Shown here one piece after another: positions 8,597-17,316 of a stretch of 38,604 nucleotides of DNA (position 1 is its first letter; each line of letters opens with the position of its first letter). Origin of the DNA: Alphaproteobacteria bacterium (GTDB lineage: Bacteria; Pseudomonadota; Alphaproteobacteria; Acetobacterales; Acetobacteraceae); NCBI GenBank assembly GCA_016869735.1, contig VGDL01000033.1, positions 1 through 38,604 of the forward strand, in the 5' to 3' direction. The notes under the pieces are model-generated. The model was not told where the DNA came from, did no database searches, and saw only the letters and a list, made by a program, of their open reading frames with translations. The position numbers and the translations under genes are program-made.

Positions 8597-8824
8597 TCAG
8601 GTCGCTTTGCCTGAAGATGCGCGCAGCGCCGCAAGACGCAGCGCACTGGCCAGCGGCAAGCCTTGGGCCGCGCGTGCCGCATCCACTTTTGCGATCAAGG
8701 CTGAGAGGCTTTCGCCCCCTTGTGCCGCGGCTTCTTCCAGCACGGCCCAGAATTCCGCTTCAAGCGCGACCGAAGTTGCATGCCCGGCCAATCGGAAGGA
8801 GCGTTTGATCAGATGTTGCTGCAC
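8597..8824 (-). CDS. Ribbon-helix-helix domain protein (RHH_4 type)
   Basis: This is a 75-residue basic protein beginning with a GTG codon. The segment LIKRSFRLAGHATSVALEAEFWAVLEEAA matches the strand-helix start of the RHH_4 family, where the segment before GHATSVALE forms the DNA-contacting strand; the rest (LSALIAKVD) fits the second helix. Such proteins are predicted dimeric DNA-binding proteins of unknown regulon, common in alphaproteobacteria. It is convergent with the tRNA-Leu gene. There is no adjacent toxin-like ORF, so I do not read it as an antitoxin. The 232 bp upstream, to 9056, contain no gene I can support. Confidence 0.75.
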   Translation of the reverse strand: MQQHLIKRSFRLAGHATSVALEAEFWAVLEEAAAQGGESLSALIAKVDAARAAQGLPLASALRLAALRASSGKAT

Positions 8825-9056
8825 GCATGACCCCGAAAGCGGCGCCTTGCGGTGTGCTGGCGCTTTGGCGTGTTGATCACGGCACGCCGAGCCCCCGAAA
8901 GAGGAACCTGCGAAACGGCGCGCGCCTGATCATATCTGAATCGAATCATCATGTATCCGGCTGCGTTTTCCACTGTGATTGATCGTGTGCGGGGTGCGTG
9001 TTCCCTCAGCCATATCCGCTGGATTGGACCATGGCCGAACGACCATCACGGATACT

Positions 9057-9884
9057 CTAGCGATGAGCCAGAATCCGTGCCAGCCGGTCAAACTCGGCGA
9101 CAGAGAGCGTCTCGCCGCGCCTGTCCCCGGCAATGCCGGCTTGATCCAATAGCGCTTCGGCGCCGCCGAGTGACTTCAACGCCCCGCGCAGCATCTTGCG
9201 CCTTTGCCCGAAAGCTGCGGCGGTGAGTTTTTCCATAGCGGCGAAAAGCGCAGGCGGTGGGTCATCCTCATGCGGCGTAAAGCCGACCACGGCAGACCAC
9301 ACCTTGGGCGGCGGGCTGAAGGCGCCGGGCGGCAGGCGCAGCAGCAAATCGCAGCGGCAGCGCCATTGCGCCAGTACGGCAAGCCGCCCATAGGCCGGGG
9401 TGGCCGGGGCCGCCGTGATGCGTTCCGCCACTTCAAGCTGGAACATCAGCGTCATGCCTTCAAGCGCGGCAGCGCCGCGCAGCCAGCGCACCAGCAGTGG
9501 GCTTGCGACATTATAGGGCAGGTTGGCGATGATGCGCCGTGGCGCGGGCAGGGCGGCAGATTGGTCAATGCCAAGCGCATCGGCTTCCAACACGCGAAGC
9601 CGCGCGGGATAGGCCGCTACCAATTCCTGCAAGGCGATAACCGCACGAGAATCCAATTCCACCGCCAGCACCGAAGAGGCAGAGGTTTCCAATAGCGCGC
9701 GCGTTAGCCCACCCGGCCCCGGCCCCACTTCCAGCACATGTCGCCCGGTAAGATCACCAGCCAAGGCGGCGATTCGCGCGCAGATGGTCGGATCAAGCAG
9801 GAAGTGCTGGCCAAGCGCTTTGCGCGCATCAAGCCCATGCCGAGCAATGGTATCGCTGAGGCTCGGCAAGTCGGGCTTTGTCAC
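9057..9884 (-). CDS. rsmA: 16S rRNA (adenine(1518)-N(6)/adenine(1519)-N(6))-dimethyltransferase
   Basis: RsmA (KsgA) dimethylates two adjacent adenines in helix 45 of 16S rRNA late in 30S assembly. The 275-residue protein carries KALGQHFLLD near the N-terminus, the SAM motif EVGPGPGGLT, the catalytic NLPYNVAS motif and a C-terminal helical domain with FGQRRKMLRGAL. The frame is open upstream into surA, but the GTG at 9884, 4 bases after the surA stop, gives the expected N-terminus and family length. It is the last gene of the lptF-lptG-lptD-surA-rsmA run. In many proteobacteria pdxA sits between surA and rsmA; here it does not. Confidence 0.93.
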   Translation of the reverse strand: MTKPDLPSLSDTIARHGLDARKALGQHFLLDPTICARIAALAGDLTGRHVLEVGPGPGGLTRALLETSASSVLAVELDSRAVIALQELVAAYPARLRVLEADALGIDQSAALPAPRRIIANLPYNVASPLLVRWLRGAAALEGMTLMFQLEVAERITAAPATPAYGRLAVLAQWRCRCDLLLRLPPGAFSPPPKVWSAVVGFTPHEDDPPPALFAAMEKLTAAAFGQRRKMLRGALKSLGGAEALLDQAGIAGDRRGETLSVAEFDRLARILAHR

Positions 9885-9888
9885 GCCA

Positions 9889-11205
9889 TCAGCCTGGGCG
9901 CGCGGTGTTGCTGGTGCGGATTTCGATTTGGGCGCGGCGGCGCAAATCGCGCTGCAGCTGACGGGACAGCAATTCAATCCGGTCACGCAACAGGATATCG
10001 CGCGCCTGCTGCGGATTGGCTTCCGCCAGATTGCGGGCTTCACGCGCGCACACCATGAAAATCAGCGCTCCATCCACGGAAATGATCGGCTGGGTTGCGC
10101 GCCCGAGGGGCAGGCTGCCGAGAAGATCGCGCAATTCGGGTGGATTGATGTTATCCAAACGTATCGGGCCCGGATCAGCCGGGCGTGGGCTGCCACGCGC
10201 GGCGGCATCCATCGCATCACAGCCCCGCGCCTGGTCGGACAGGGTTTGGGCGCGTTGCAACTGCGCCAATTGCTGCGCCGTCGGGGCTTGCGGGTTCACC
10301 TGGCCTTCAAAGGGCAGGAAGACCTGGCGCATGGTCATCATGACCGCCATGTCGCGTCCTGAAATGCGCTTGTCGCGCAACTGGACGATTTCAAAACCAC
10401 CGGGCACGCGGATTGGGTTGCTGATGGCACCTTCGGGCATTTGCTTCAGGATAGTGGCGACAGCCGGATCAAAGCGATCCCCTGTCATCCAATCCATGGC
10501 GCCGCCTTGGATTGCGGATTGAGATTGGCTGAATTGCGCGGCCGCCATTGCAAACGGTACGCCTTGGCGCAGGCGCTGAATGACATCAGTCACGAAGCGG
10601 CGCACCTGTGCTTCCTGACCGGGATTTTCGACCGGGATGAAGATTTCGGATACCAGAAATTCAGGTTCCCCAAGCCGCGCGCGTTGGGCAGCGAGGAATT
10701 CATTCACCTCCGCCTCTGGAATATTGGCCTGTTCGCCAAGCATCCCACGCAGTAGCCGCGCCCAGCCGATCTGCGCGCGGATCTGATCATAAAGCACGCG
10801 TGGTTCAATGCCGGCGCGGCGCAGATTCTGCACCACCCCGCCGGACGGCAGCCCATTGCGACTTTCGATATTCGCGACCGAGCCCGCGATATCCTGATCC
10901 GTCACCGGGATGCGTCGGCGGCTGAGTTCCTGGATGCGCAGCCTTTCATCAATCAGCAGGCGCAGAATTTGATCCCCACCCTGCGCGCCGGCATCGCCGG
11001 TGACACCAGCCGAAAGGGCAAGCAAGCGGCGCCGGCTTTCGATTTCGCTCCGCGTCACGACATCACCATTCACTACGGCGACGATGCTATTGACGCTGCC
11101 GCCGGCAGTCTGTGCCAGAACGGGTTTGGGGTCAGCTTGCATCAACAAGGACGCCAGCAACACCAGCATCAGAAATGGTGTTCGGGAGAAGGTTACGGCG
11201 CGCAT
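9889..11205 (-). CDS. surA: Periplasmic peptidyl-prolyl isomerase/chaperone SurA
   Basis: SurA escorts outer-membrane proteins, including LptD, through the periplasm. The start at 11205 is chosen because AGGAGG lies 5 bases before the ATG and because it gives a clean signal peptide ending near PVLAQ. A longer frame begins at 11259, where ATGA overlaps the lptD stop, but would put 18 extra residues before the signal. After the signal come a SurA N-terminal domain (SIVAVVNGDVVTRSEIESR), one clear parvulin domain (FLVSEIFIPVENPG to VPGGFEIVQLRDKR) and a degenerate C-terminal region. Length is 438 residues. A single recognisable parvulin domain is common in alphaproteobacteria. Confidence 0.9.
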   Translation of the reverse strand: MRAVTFSRTPFLMLVLLASLLMQADPKPVLAQTAGGSVNSIVAVVNGDVVTRSEIESRRRLLALSAGVTGDAGAQGGDQILRLLIDERLRIQELSRRRIPVTDQDIAGSVANIESRNGLPSGGVVQNLRRAGIEPRVLYDQIRAQIGWARLLRGMLGEQANIPEAEVNEFLAAQRARLGEPEFLVSEIFIPVENPGQEAQVRRFVTDVIQRLRQGVPFAMAAAQFSQSQSAIQGGAMDWMTGDRFDPAVATILKQMPEGAISNPIRVPGGFEIVQLRDKRISGRDMAVMMTMRQVFLPFEGQVNPQAPTAQQLAQLQRAQTLSDQARGCDAMDAAARGSPRPADPGPIRLDNINPPELRDLLGSLPLGRATQPIISVDGALIFMVCAREARNLAEANPQQARDILLRDRIELLSRQLQRDLRRRAQIEIRTSNTARPG

Positions 11206-11255
11206 CAACGCCTCCTGCATATTGCCGCCTGTGGCGGGCGGGGTGGCCCAATAGC

Positions 11256-13517
11256 TCATAGCGCCCTCAATCCCAAATCGCCGATGGTTTTGAAGCCGAA
11301 GCGGAAAAGCAACACAGTAGCCCCTGGGTATGGGTCATTGGTCGCGGGGTTTTCAGCATAGCGCTTGATGAAACGGGTTTCAAAAATGAAGCACTCATCC
11401 TCATAGGTCGCGGATAAGCCCACGGATACCGGGCGATCCAGCTGTACATCCTGCCGGCCAAAAGCGGCAAAACGCCAGAAGCCCAACCGCTGGGAGGCGC
11501 CAAGATAGATTTCCTCACGCTGTGCCACGGGATTGAGATAAGGCGACGGTGGCGCTTGCAGATAACCAAGGGTGAAGGAAGTGTCATCCGCAGGTCGCAA
11601 TGTGCTGCTGATATCATAAGCGCGTGCGGCAAAGCTTTCTCCACCGCGTCGTGTACGGCCTGTCAGGTCAAGCCAGGAAGCGGGACGGAAGGTGAGCCGG
11701 CTAACCCAATCAGACGCACGATTTTCAAGCCCGCTATAGGGGTAGAAAGGCCCGCCATCGTCCTGGACGCGAAAGGACCGCCCCACAATCGCTTCCAACT
11801 GCCGATCCTGCGGCAGGAACCACGCGCCGCGCAGCGCCATATCGGCGCGGGTGCCGCCTTCCTGCCGATCACGCCCAGTGAAGCGATTGAGTGAAAACAG
11901 ATTTGCGTCAGTGAAGTCGAAAACGATGCTGTCCTCATTCGGGATCCGGTATTGGCTGCCGGTCATCGGACCGGTCACCAATTGGATACGCGGTTCGATA
12001 ACTTGGCGCCCCCAGTCGCCGCCATCGCGAAGGAAGGGCATGCGCCAATCAAGTGCGGTGCGGATATTGGCTGCGGCGTTTTGTCCGTTTGGGCTGCCGG
12101 TCGCGTAATTGGGCGCAAGGGTAATATCTTCAAAATCATAAGCCGCAACATCGCTTTGCGCGCGCAATGTCCAGATGCCGCCCATTTCATCCATCCGCAG
12201 CAGAGCGTAGCCGATGCGTGAAGACAACCGGCGCGTACTGGTGCCCGAGCCGCGGAAGATCGCAAAATTCCAAGTATCTACGGTAACGCGCCCACCAAGC
12301 GAATCCTCAGATGATTCCCAATCGGCATAGATATTGGGCAGAACAGCCGGAATACGATCAACATCATCGGTCCGGCGCAGGCCCTGATAGGCGCGGGTGT
12401 CGAAGCGCGCGAAACCTTCCTGGCCCCAGAAGCCTTCGGTGAATAGCGTTGTCGGCAAGAGACGCTGCGCACCATAGCGATAGATCCGCAGATATTGTTC
12501 GGAACTGGCGCGGTTCAGGTCAAAGCCCGCGCGCCAGGTCTCATCCAGTGAAAAGCGGCCCTTGGCGAAGATATGGCCGGCAAAGCCTTCTTCCGTGCCA
12601 TCGCGCCCATCCAAATAGCCGGCGGAGCTAAGCATTTCCACCTCGCCAGCATTGAAGCGGCGACGGTAATCTACCCCTAGATTGGGCGCGATCCGCGTGG
12701 AGGTTGTGGGCCGCAGCACAAGTTCCTGACTTTCATCAATTGCCCAGTAATACGGCGTTTCGATAAAGCCACCGAGATATTTGGTGACACCGAAGCTGGG
12801 GCTGAGGAAGCCTGATTGCCGAGCGGCAGAACCATCCGGGTGCTGGAAATAGGGCAGCCAGATCACCGGCACGCCCGCCATATCCAGCGAAGCGCCACGA
12901 TAACGCACTTGTTGTTCTGTGCGGTCCAAGGTTGCCGTGCGCGCGCGCAATTGCCAAAGGGGTGGCGCCAGCGGATCATCCTTGCAGGGATCACAGACAG
13001 AATAGACAACGCGTGAAAGGTCAAAAATAGACCCATCGGTGCGCCGCGCACCATTGGCGGCAATACGGCCACTCTGGAGCAAATATCCGCGCAGCCCTTC
13101 CAGCACACCATCACGCATCTGGTTGGACAAGACAGCGCTTTCCGCGAACATGACCTGCCCATCAGCTTCAATCAGCTGCACATTGCCGTTCGCCGTGGCG
13201 ACGCCCGTATTGCGGTTATAGGTCAGTTCATCGGCGCGCAGAATGCGCCCGCCCTGGAAGGCCTCCACACTGCCGCGCGCCACGACCAGGGCAGCGTTTT
13301 GGTCGTATTGCACTTCATCTGCCGTGAAAGTGACTGGCGCATTCTGCGAGGGCGCAGCAGGCGCGGCGGCGGCCGGTGCTGTGGTGCCTGCCGGCATGCT
13401 TGGTGCCACCGCAGTGGGTGAGGTGATGGGTGGCAACAGCGTGGCCTGTGCCAATGCTTGTTGCGACGCCAGGGCTATCGCCAAAAAGCAAAAAACTCTC
13501 CCAGCCTGGCGCTGCAT
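11256..13517 (-). CDS. lptD: LPS-assembly protein LptD
   Basis: LptD is the outer-membrane beta-barrel that, with LptE, inserts lipopolysaccharide into the outer leaflet. The ATG at 13517 is chosen over upstream ATGs because TTGAGG lies about 9 bases before it and it starts a standard signal peptide (MQRQAGRVFCFLAIALASQQALAQ is cleaved near ALAQ). An OstA/LptA-like beta-jellyroll follows (VTFTADEVQYDQNAALVVARG), then the barrel from around residue 190. Cysteines are visible in CDPCKDD of the N-terminal domain and in DECFIFETRF near the C-terminus, possibly for the inter-domain disulfide. The lptG stop is one base upstream. Confidence 0.93.
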   Translation of the reverse strand: MQRQAGRVFCFLAIALASQQALAQATLLPPITSPTAVAPSMPAGTTAPAAAAPAAPSQNAPVTFTADEVQYDQNAALVVARGSVEAFQGGRILRADELTYNRNTGVATANGNVQLIEADGQVMFAESAVLSNQMRDGVLEGLRGYLLQSGRIAANGARRTDGSIFDLSRVVYSVCDPCKDDPLAPPLWQLRARTATLDRTEQQVRYRGASLDMAGVPVIWLPYFQHPDGSAARQSGFLSPSFGVTKYLGGFIETPYYWAIDESQELVLRPTTSTRIAPNLGVDYRRRFNAGEVEMLSSAGYLDGRDGTEEGFAGHIFAKGRFSLDETWRAGFDLNRASSEQYLRIYRYGAQRLLPTTLFTEGFWGQEGFARFDTRAYQGLRRTDDVDRIPAVLPNIYADWESSEDSLGGRVTVDTWNFAIFRGSGTSTRRLSSRIGYALLRMDEMGGIWTLRAQSDVAAYDFEDITLAPNYATGSPNGQNAAANIRTALDWRMPFLRDGGDWGRQVIEPRIQLVTGPMTGSQYRIPNEDSIVFDFTDANLFSLNRFTGRDRQEGGTRADMALRGAWFLPQDRQLEAIVGRSFRVQDDGGPFYPYSGLENRASDWVSRLTFRPASWLDLTGRTRRGGESFAARAYDISSTLRPADDTSFTLGYLQAPPSPYLNPVAQREEIYLGASQRLGFWRFAAFGRQDVQLDRPVSVGLSATYEDECFIFETRFIKRYAENPATNDPYPGATVLLFRFGFKTIGDLGLRAL

Positions 13518-13518
13518 T

Positions 13519-14643
13519 CTAACCATCCTCAAGATGCAGCAGCAGTGCTGCCGCCAGTAGGAAACCGGCGCCTGCGGGCGCCCAGGCCGCCAATACCACA
13601 GGCAGCGTCCCGGCTTCACCAAATTCGCCGGTGATCTTGTTCAGCACGAAAAGGGCGAAGCCGGCGCTGACACCCCCTGCGATCATACGCGCCACCCCGC
13701 CGCGTCGGGCAGAACGCATGGAAAACCCGGCCGCCAGCAGCGCCATGGCGGTGGCAAGCAAGGGCAACGCCAATAGCGATTGGAAATGCAGCCGATGCCG
13801 AATGGCTGAAAATCCGGCATTTTCCAGCACCTTGATGAATTCCGGCAAGGCCCAAAGGCCGAGTGTATCTGGGCTTGCGAAGGAATTTTCGATCCGTTCC
13901 GGCGTCAATTCCGTTGTGAAATCCATGCCCTGCGGCGCGCCACCCATGCGATCTGCGCCGAAGATAACGGCGCTTTCAAAGCGCCAGCGCCCGGGTTGGA
14001 GCAAGGCCGAAGTGGCTTCGATACGCGCCAGGGGGCGATCTTCCGCTGAAAGGCGCCAAACGCTCACCTCAGCAAGACGGAGCGCTTCACCGGGACGCAA
14101 TTCTCGTGTTGCGATGGGCCGTCCAGAAATGATCGCAACACCTTGGGGCTGCAGCCCATCATCGGCTTGCCGCAGCCAAAGCCTGCCCCCGGCCAGCGCC
14201 GTGATGCCGCCCACATTGCGGAGATAAAGCTGGTCCAACCTTTCTGCCCGGGCCAACATGGCTGAAGACAAGGGCGAAAGGGCCATGCTGGCACCAAGAC
14301 CCAGCACCAGCGCCACAAGCACTGGGCCGGCCAAAAAACCCCAAGCCGAAATACCCGCCGCTCGCGCTACCACCAATTCGGAAAACCGCGTCAACCGCCA
14401 GAACGCAATGATGCCCCCCAGCAGCACGGCAAAGGGCAGGATCTGCATGGCCACATAAGGCAGCCGCAGACCCGCAATCTGAGAGACAAGCGCGAAATTG
14501 GCATCAGGCCGTGTCGCGGCGCGGCGCAGCAATTCAATCAGGTCAAACAAGGCAACCAGACAGGAAAGCGCCAGCACCATCAGCAAGGTCATGGCAGCAA
14601 AGCGCCGTGCCACATAGCCCATAAGCGTCAAAGGCAGGGTCAT
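13519..14643 (-). CDS. lptG: LPS export ABC transporter permease LptG
   Basis: LptG is one of the two inner-membrane permeases of the LptB2FG transporter that extracts LPS for the Lpt bridge. The protein has 374 residues starting MTLPLTLMGYVARRFAA. There are six predicted membrane helices: three in the first ~130 residues, a periplasmic beta-jellyroll domain in the middle, and three in the last ~100 residues, ending AAALLLHLEDG. The ATG at 14643 overlaps an in-frame TGA that would end lptF if the duplication at 14733-14878 were absent. With the duplication, lptF now stops 132 bp earlier, so translational coupling to lptG is probably weakened. Confidence 0.92.
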   Translation of the reverse strand: MTLPLTLMGYVARRFAAMTLLMVLALSCLVALFDLIELLRRAATRPDANFALVSQIAGLRLPYVAMQILPFAVLLGGIIAFWRLTRFSELVVARAAGISAWGFLAGPVLVALVLGLGASMALSPLSSAMLARAERLDQLYLRNVGGITALAGGRLWLRQADDGLQPQGVAIISGRPIATRELRPGEALRLAEVSVWRLSAEDRPLARIEATSALLQPGRWRFESAVIFGADRMGGAPQGMDFTTELTPERIENSFASPDTLGLWALPEFIKVLENAGFSAIRHRLHFQSLLALPLLATAMALLAAGFSMRSARRGGVARMIAGGVSAGFALFVLNKITGEFGEAGTLPVVLAAWAPAGAGFLLAAALLLHLEDG

Positions 14644-14732
14644 GGCAGCGCCCCTCGCGGCGGGGCGCTGCGCGGCAGGCCTGGGGCGCCGCCCAGCCAC
14701 CAAGCGGAAATCACACCTGGCAGGATGGCATG
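14640..14732 (-). pseudogene. Orphaned 3' end of lptF, out of frame
   Basis: If one copy of the adjacent 73-bp repeat is removed, the lptF frame continues through this stretch. It would encode 30 further residues beginning HAILPGVISAWWLGG and end at TGA 14642-14640, overlapping the lptG ATG. This tail looks like the second half of the last LptF membrane helix followed by a Pro/Arg-rich end. As sequenced, it is not translated as part of LptF. The reconstruction is direct from the sequence; that it was the ancestral form is inference. Confidence 0.75.
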
Positions 14733-14878
14733 CGCCCAGATCAGCCAGATCAAGCCATCCCGCCGCGCCGCAGCGTTACCAATGGTGAGGCCGAGCGCGA
14801 GCAGCCGCCCAGATCAGCCAAATCAAGCCATCCCGCCGCGCCGCAGCGTTACCAATGGTGAGGCCGAGCGCGAGCAGC
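14733..14878. repeat. 73-bp tandem duplication in the 3' end of lptF
   Basis: Copy 1 is 14733-14805 and copy 2 is 14806-14878. They are directly adjacent and differ at one base only (G14748 versus A14821). The period of 73 shifts the reading frame by one. LptF reads copy 2 in the correct frame and meets TAA (14778-14776) inside copy 1. A slipped-strand or recombination duplication is the simplest origin; an assembly error is possible, though the single mismatch argues for two real copies. Confidence 0.95.
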
Positions 14879-15846
14879 GCCACCATGATGCCAATGCCAA
14901 GCACGACGCCCGCCCCGCCGCCATGGCGGCGGAATTGCCCCGTCAGCGCCACCGCCAGCCCGACCAGCGCGAAGGAAAGTGCGGTCACGGGGCTGGCCAT
15001 GCGCTGATGCGCTTCTGCCCGGAAACGCCTGATGTCCCGTGGGCGCAGCCCCTCAGCCGGATCAGGGTCCAGCAATTCGCCGATGGATCTTTCGCGGCTG
15101 TCGCGGCTGCGGGTTTCCTCATTGCGCGCAACACGGGCAAGAACAACGCTGTTTTCGGAAAAGCTCAACACCGTCAGGCGTGGCGGTGCGCCGGCGGCGC
15201 CCTTTTCCATCTGCTGACGCACGCCATCATACAGCGTCACGCGCGGGCCTTCCGTGCCCTGGCCGATGCGCCCGGATTGCGCCAGGATTGTTACCGCGCC
15301 GGCGGCCTCGCGCTGGTCATGCACCAGAATGCCGCGCAGCGTGCCATCAGCTTCGCGCATGCGGGCATAAACGGTCAGATCACTGCCAAGGGTGGAAAAC
15401 ACCCCTTCCTGCAACAGCACGCCCACCAATTGGTTGCGAATTTCAAACTGCCATTGGCGGAAGGCGGAATGGCTGAGTGGCACAAGCCAGAAATTCAGCA
15501 TCGCCATCAACGCCACTACCAAAAGCCCCAGCGCCACGGCAGGGCGCGCGATTTGCCAATTGGAAAGCCCAGCCGCGCGCATCACGACCAATTCACGGTC
15601 GCCCGCCAGGCGCAAATGCACAAACAGCATCACGATGAAGGTCGTGATTGGTAGAATGACCGAAAAGAAGGATGGCAGCAAAAGGCTAGTCAATTCAAAA
15701 AACACCGCGAGTGACAGCCCGCGATCCAGTACCAATTCAATGAAGCGCAAGGATTGCGTCAGCCAGACAAGCGCCGCCAGCCCCACCGTGACGGCAAGCA
15801 GGGCCAGCGCAAGCTGGCGAAACAAATAGCGGTCGAGCAGGGTCAT
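14776..15846 (-). CDS. lptF: LPS export ABC transporter permease LptF, C-terminus altered by frameshifting duplication
   Basis: LptF is the second permease of LptB2FG. The ATG at 15846 gives MTLLDRYLFRQLALAL, the usual start; a GTG four codons upstream is also open. Membrane helices occur near residues 10-35, 45-75 and 95-120, a periplasmic domain follows, and two helices are visible in the last 80 residues (SPVTALSFALVGLAVAL and GAGVVLGIGIMVALLALGL). The sixth helix begins DGLIWLIWA and then breaks off into AARARPHHW because of the 73-bp duplication. The product is 356 residues instead of 377. LptF is normally essential, so this protein must still work, be complemented elsewhere, or reflect a sequence error. 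Confidence 0.85.
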   Translation of the reverse strand: MTLLDRYLFRQLALALLAVTVGLAALVWLTQSLRFIELVLDRGLSLAVFFELTSLLLPSFFSVILPITTFIVMLFVHLRLAGDRELVVMRAAGLSNWQIARPAVALGLLVVALMAMLNFWLVPLSHSAFRQWQFEIRNQLVGVLLQEGVFSTLGSDLTVYARMREADGTLRGILVHDQREAAGAVTILAQSGRIGQGTEGPRVTLYDGVRQQMEKGAAGAPPRLTVLSFSENSVVLARVARNEETRSRDSRERSIGELLDPDPAEGLRPRDIRRFRAEAHQRMASPVTALSFALVGLAVALTGQFRRHGGGAGVVLGIGIMVALLALGLTIGNAAARRDGLIWLIWAAARARPHHW

Positions 15847-15897
15847 AGGCCCAACCACCCTACCCGCTTGGCGCCCAAGCCGAAAGCGGCCTGGGCT

Positions 15898-17316
15898 TCA
15901 GGGCAGCACCTTGCCAGGATTCATGAGCCCCTGCGGGTCCAGCGCGGCCTTGATTTGTTGCATCACGGCAAGCTCCGCGCCGCCGCGCCACGCTTCCATC
16001 ATATCGGTCTTGAGCTGCCCGATGCCATGTTCCGCGCTGAAGGACCCATCCAAATCCCGCACCACTTCATTCACACAATCCATGATGTCATGGCTGCGCG
16101 CCAGGAAGGCGGCCGGGTCAGCGCCTTCGGGCTGCACCAGATTCACATGGATATTGCCATCCCCCATATGGCCGAAGGGCATGGGGCGAATGCCGGGCAT
16201 CAGTTTGCGGCAGGCTTCCGAGGCGCGTTCAATCAATTCCGGCACGCGGGAGACGGGGACAGAGACATCATTCTTCACCGAAGCGCCGGCCTTGCGCTGC
16301 GCTTCGGTGTGTTCTTCCCGAATGCGCCAAAGTGCCGCGCGCTGCGCTTCGCTTTCGGCAATCACGGCATCCACAACTTCGCCTGATTCCATCGCCGGTG
16401 CCAGCACAAGTTCCGCCAGGCCACGCAAATCCGCATCAGGGCGGGTGGAGGCCAAATCAATCAGCACGTAATGGGCGGCGGGTTCGGCCAAAGGCAGGGT
16501 CACGCCAGGGATCAGCCGCACCGTCAGGTCAACGCCATCGCCCGACATATATTCAAAGGCACGGATCGCGCTTTCGTCATTGTCCCGAAAGCGGCGGAAC
16601 AGGCCAAGGGCGGCATCGGCATCGCGGACGGCCGCGAAAATCACTTCACTGGCGCGGGGGCGGGCGAAAAGCTTCAAGACGGCGGCGGTAATGATGCCAA
16701 GCGTGCCCTCCGCGCCCACAAAAACATGGCGCAGCGCGTAGCCTGTATTGTCTTTGCGCAAACGCCTCAGCCCATGCCAGATGCGCCCATCGGGCAGCAC
16801 AACTTCAAGCCCCAGCATCAATTCCCGTGCATTGCCGTAGCGCACCGTATTGTTGCCACCGGCATTGGTGGAAAGCACGCCGCCGATCATGGCCGTGCCT
16901 TCGCCACCGAAGCTGAGCGGGAATAGGCAACCCGCAGCGGCGGCGGCTTCCTGCGCGGTTTTGACCACCACACCGGCTTCGGCCGTCATGGTCATATCCA
17001 CCGGGTCAAGATCGCGGATGCGGTTCATGCGCGCCAATGAGACAATCACCGCGCGCCCGGAAGCATCCGGCGTGGCACCACCCACCATGGAGGTATTGCC
17101 CCCCTGTGGCACAATGGCGATGCCGGCAGCGGCGCAAAGCTTAACCGCTTCGGCCAATTCGGCCGTATTGGCGGGGCGGAGCAGCGCCATGGCGCGGCCC
17201 TGATAAAGGCTCCGCCAATCCGCCAAAGCGGGCGCGAGATCGGTTGGATCGGTGAGCAGCCCGGCAGGGCCGAGCAGGCGGCCAAGCGCGGGAAGGAGTT
17301 GGGGGGAATCGGCCAT
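15898..17316 (-). CDS. FAD-binding oxidoreductase, D-lactate/glycolate/2-hydroxyglutarate dehydrogenase type
   Basis: This 472-residue flavoprotein belongs to the GlcD/DLD/D2HGDH group of FAD-linked oxidases (PCMH fold plus C-terminal cap). The FAD-binding segment contains IAIVPQGGNTSMVGGATP and GGVLSTNAGGNNTVRYGN. The C-terminal domain has the family's metal/substrate motifs GHMGDGNIHVN and SAEHGIG, and ends LMNPGKVLP. It oxidises a D-2-hydroxyacid to the 2-oxoacid, passing electrons to an acceptor that is not encoded here. It lies 51 bp upstream of lptF on the same strand and may be cotranscribed, but no functional link to LPS export is evident. Substrate is not assignable. Confidence 0.87.
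   Translation of the reverse strand: MADSPQLLPALGRLLGPAGLLTDPTDLAPALADWRSLYQGRAMALLRPANTAELAEAVKLCAAAGIAIVPQGGNTSMVGGATPDASGRAVIVSLARMNRIRDLDPVDMTMTAEAGVVVKTAQEAAAAAGCLFPLSFGGEGTAMIGGVLSTNAGGNNTVRYGNARELMLGLEVVLPDGRIWHGLRRLRKDNTGYALRHVFVGAEGTLGIITAAVLKLFARPRASEVIFAAVRDADAALGLFRRFRDNDESAIRAFEYMSGDGVDLTVRLIPGVTLPLAEPAAHYVLIDLASTRPDADLRGLAELVLAPAMESGEVVDAVIAESEAQRAALWRIREEHTEAQRKAGASVKNDVSVPVSRVPELIERASEACRKLMPGIRPMPFGHMGDGNIHVNLVQPEGADPAAFLARSHDIMDCVNEVVRDLDGSFSAEHGIGQLKTDMMEAWRGGAELAVMQQIKAALDPQGLMNPGKVLP

Noticed and set aside
8597-8824. RHH protein as the antitoxin of a toxin-antitoxin pair
   Set aside because: No small toxin-like gene overlaps or adjoins it; RHH_4 proteins are usually solitary.
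14725-15654. 309-codon plus-strand reading frame opposite lptF
   Set aside because: It lies antisense to a clear lptF, has low-complexity His/Gln/Arg-rich composition and no motif; typical of long shadow frames in high-GC DNA.
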